From assembly GCA_947627685.1 (NCBI GenBank), contig CANQWZ010000036.1:1-12519 (forward strand): a stretch of DNA of 12,519 nucleotides, read 5' to 3'. The DNA is from an uncultured Bacilli bacterium (GTDB taxonomy: Bacteria > Bacillota_I > Bacilli_A > ML615J-28 > CAG-313). The position numbers were made by a program, and so were the translations under genes. The notes under the pieces were generated by a model. It did not search any database and was not told the origin of the DNA. It saw only the letters and a list, made by a program, of their open reading frames with translations. Of the stretch, positions 12,452 through 12,519 are shown one piece after another. Within the stretch, counting starts at the first letter, position 1. Every line of letters begins with the position of its first letter.

Positions 12452-12519
12452 TGTGAAAATGTTCAGGGTTTTAATAACCTATGAATTTCTTCAGGGAGAC
12501 CCTGACCTTATTCACAGGT
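12452..12519 (-). ncRNA. Candidate 3' part of an unassigned structured RNA (runs off the window)
   Basis: On the minus strand, ACCUGUGAA (12519-12511) can pair with UUCAUAGGU (12485-12477), nine pairs with one G-U. It encloses the perfect hairpin UCAGGG-UCU-CCCUGA (12505-12491). A second CCCUGA (12468-12463) and UUCACA (12457-12452) can instead pair with UCAGGG and UGUGAA, giving an alternative fold. A strong terminator follows. The G-U pair would be an A/C mismatch on the plus strand, so the minus strand is favoured. The segment is visibly GC-richer than the surrounding spacer, typical of RNA genes in AT-rich genomes. I recognise no Rfam family. The alternative is a short protein C-terminus read as PVNKVRVSLKKFIGY, but it uses codons unusual for this window (AGG, GTC, TCC, CTG). 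Confidence 0.4.

Noticed and set aside
12452..12496. Possible CRISPR repeats or tracrRNA-like element (two 17-nt units 28 bp apart)
   Set aside because: There are only two imperfect copies, no third at the same spacing, and no cas gene in the window. Fold-and-terminator structure explains the similarity better.
12471..12518. Minus-strand partial CDS ending at the right edge (PVNKVRVSLKKFIGY then TAA)
   Set aside because: Only 15 codons are visible. They use AGG, GTC, TCC and CTG, rare in neighbouring genes, and the same bases form strong RNA stems. It remains the main alternative to the RNA call.

Overview
The window is AT-rich DNA with short intergenic gaps, AGGAGG-type ribosome binding sites and near-consensus sigma-A promoters, which points to the Firmicutes/Bacilli side of the bacteria. 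UGA is a true stop: two ATGA overlaps in the hydrogenase operon use it. The tryptophan codons I checked in the hydrogenase subunit are TGG, and no long gene is broken by in-frame TGA. This excludes the Mycoplasma/Spiroplasma code but fits anaerobic, gut-type Bacilli (RF39, Erysipelotrichales, Izemoplasma or Acholeplasma-like lineages). That placement is an inference and weak.

Left part (1-2876, all minus strand). An orphan pair, a two-helix membrane protein and an 81-residue GxDIPxGxY beta protein, runs from a near-perfect promoter and ends at a terminator whose arm lies in the coding sequence. Then comes a YwaF/TIGR02206 membrane protein overlapping an M42 metallopeptidase, with its own promoter.

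Middle part (2877-5360). A NitT/TauT-type ABC transporter (lipoprotein plus permease, minus strand) is divergent from a Crp/Fnr-family regulator (plus strand). A perfect 16-bp palindrome lies between them. By hexamer positions it is centred near -41.5 of the transporter promoter and at about +1 to +16 of the regulator promoter, the geometry expected for activation of one and repression of the other. No ATPase gene is present. A bidirectional terminator separates the regulator from the hydrogenase operon.

Right part (5366-12313, minus strand). One nine-gene operon under a strong extended -10 promoter encodes an HndABCD-type, probably electron-bifurcating, NAD(P)-linked [FeFe]-hydrogenase. Between hndA and hndB lie five accessory genes: DRTGG domain, RsbW-like GHKL ATPase, second DRTGG-like domain, PHP-family metal-dependent phosphoesterase, and a second GHKL ATPase. 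They look like a signalling or regulatory module of undefined function. No maturase (HydE/F/G) is in the window.

Right edge (12397-12519). Upstream of the hydrogenase promoter are a terminator and a relatively GC-rich segment that folds into two mutually exclusive structures. It is probably the 3' end of a structured minus-strand RNA that I cannot assign to a family. No tRNA, rRNA, CRISPR array, insertion sequence or phage gene was recognised.
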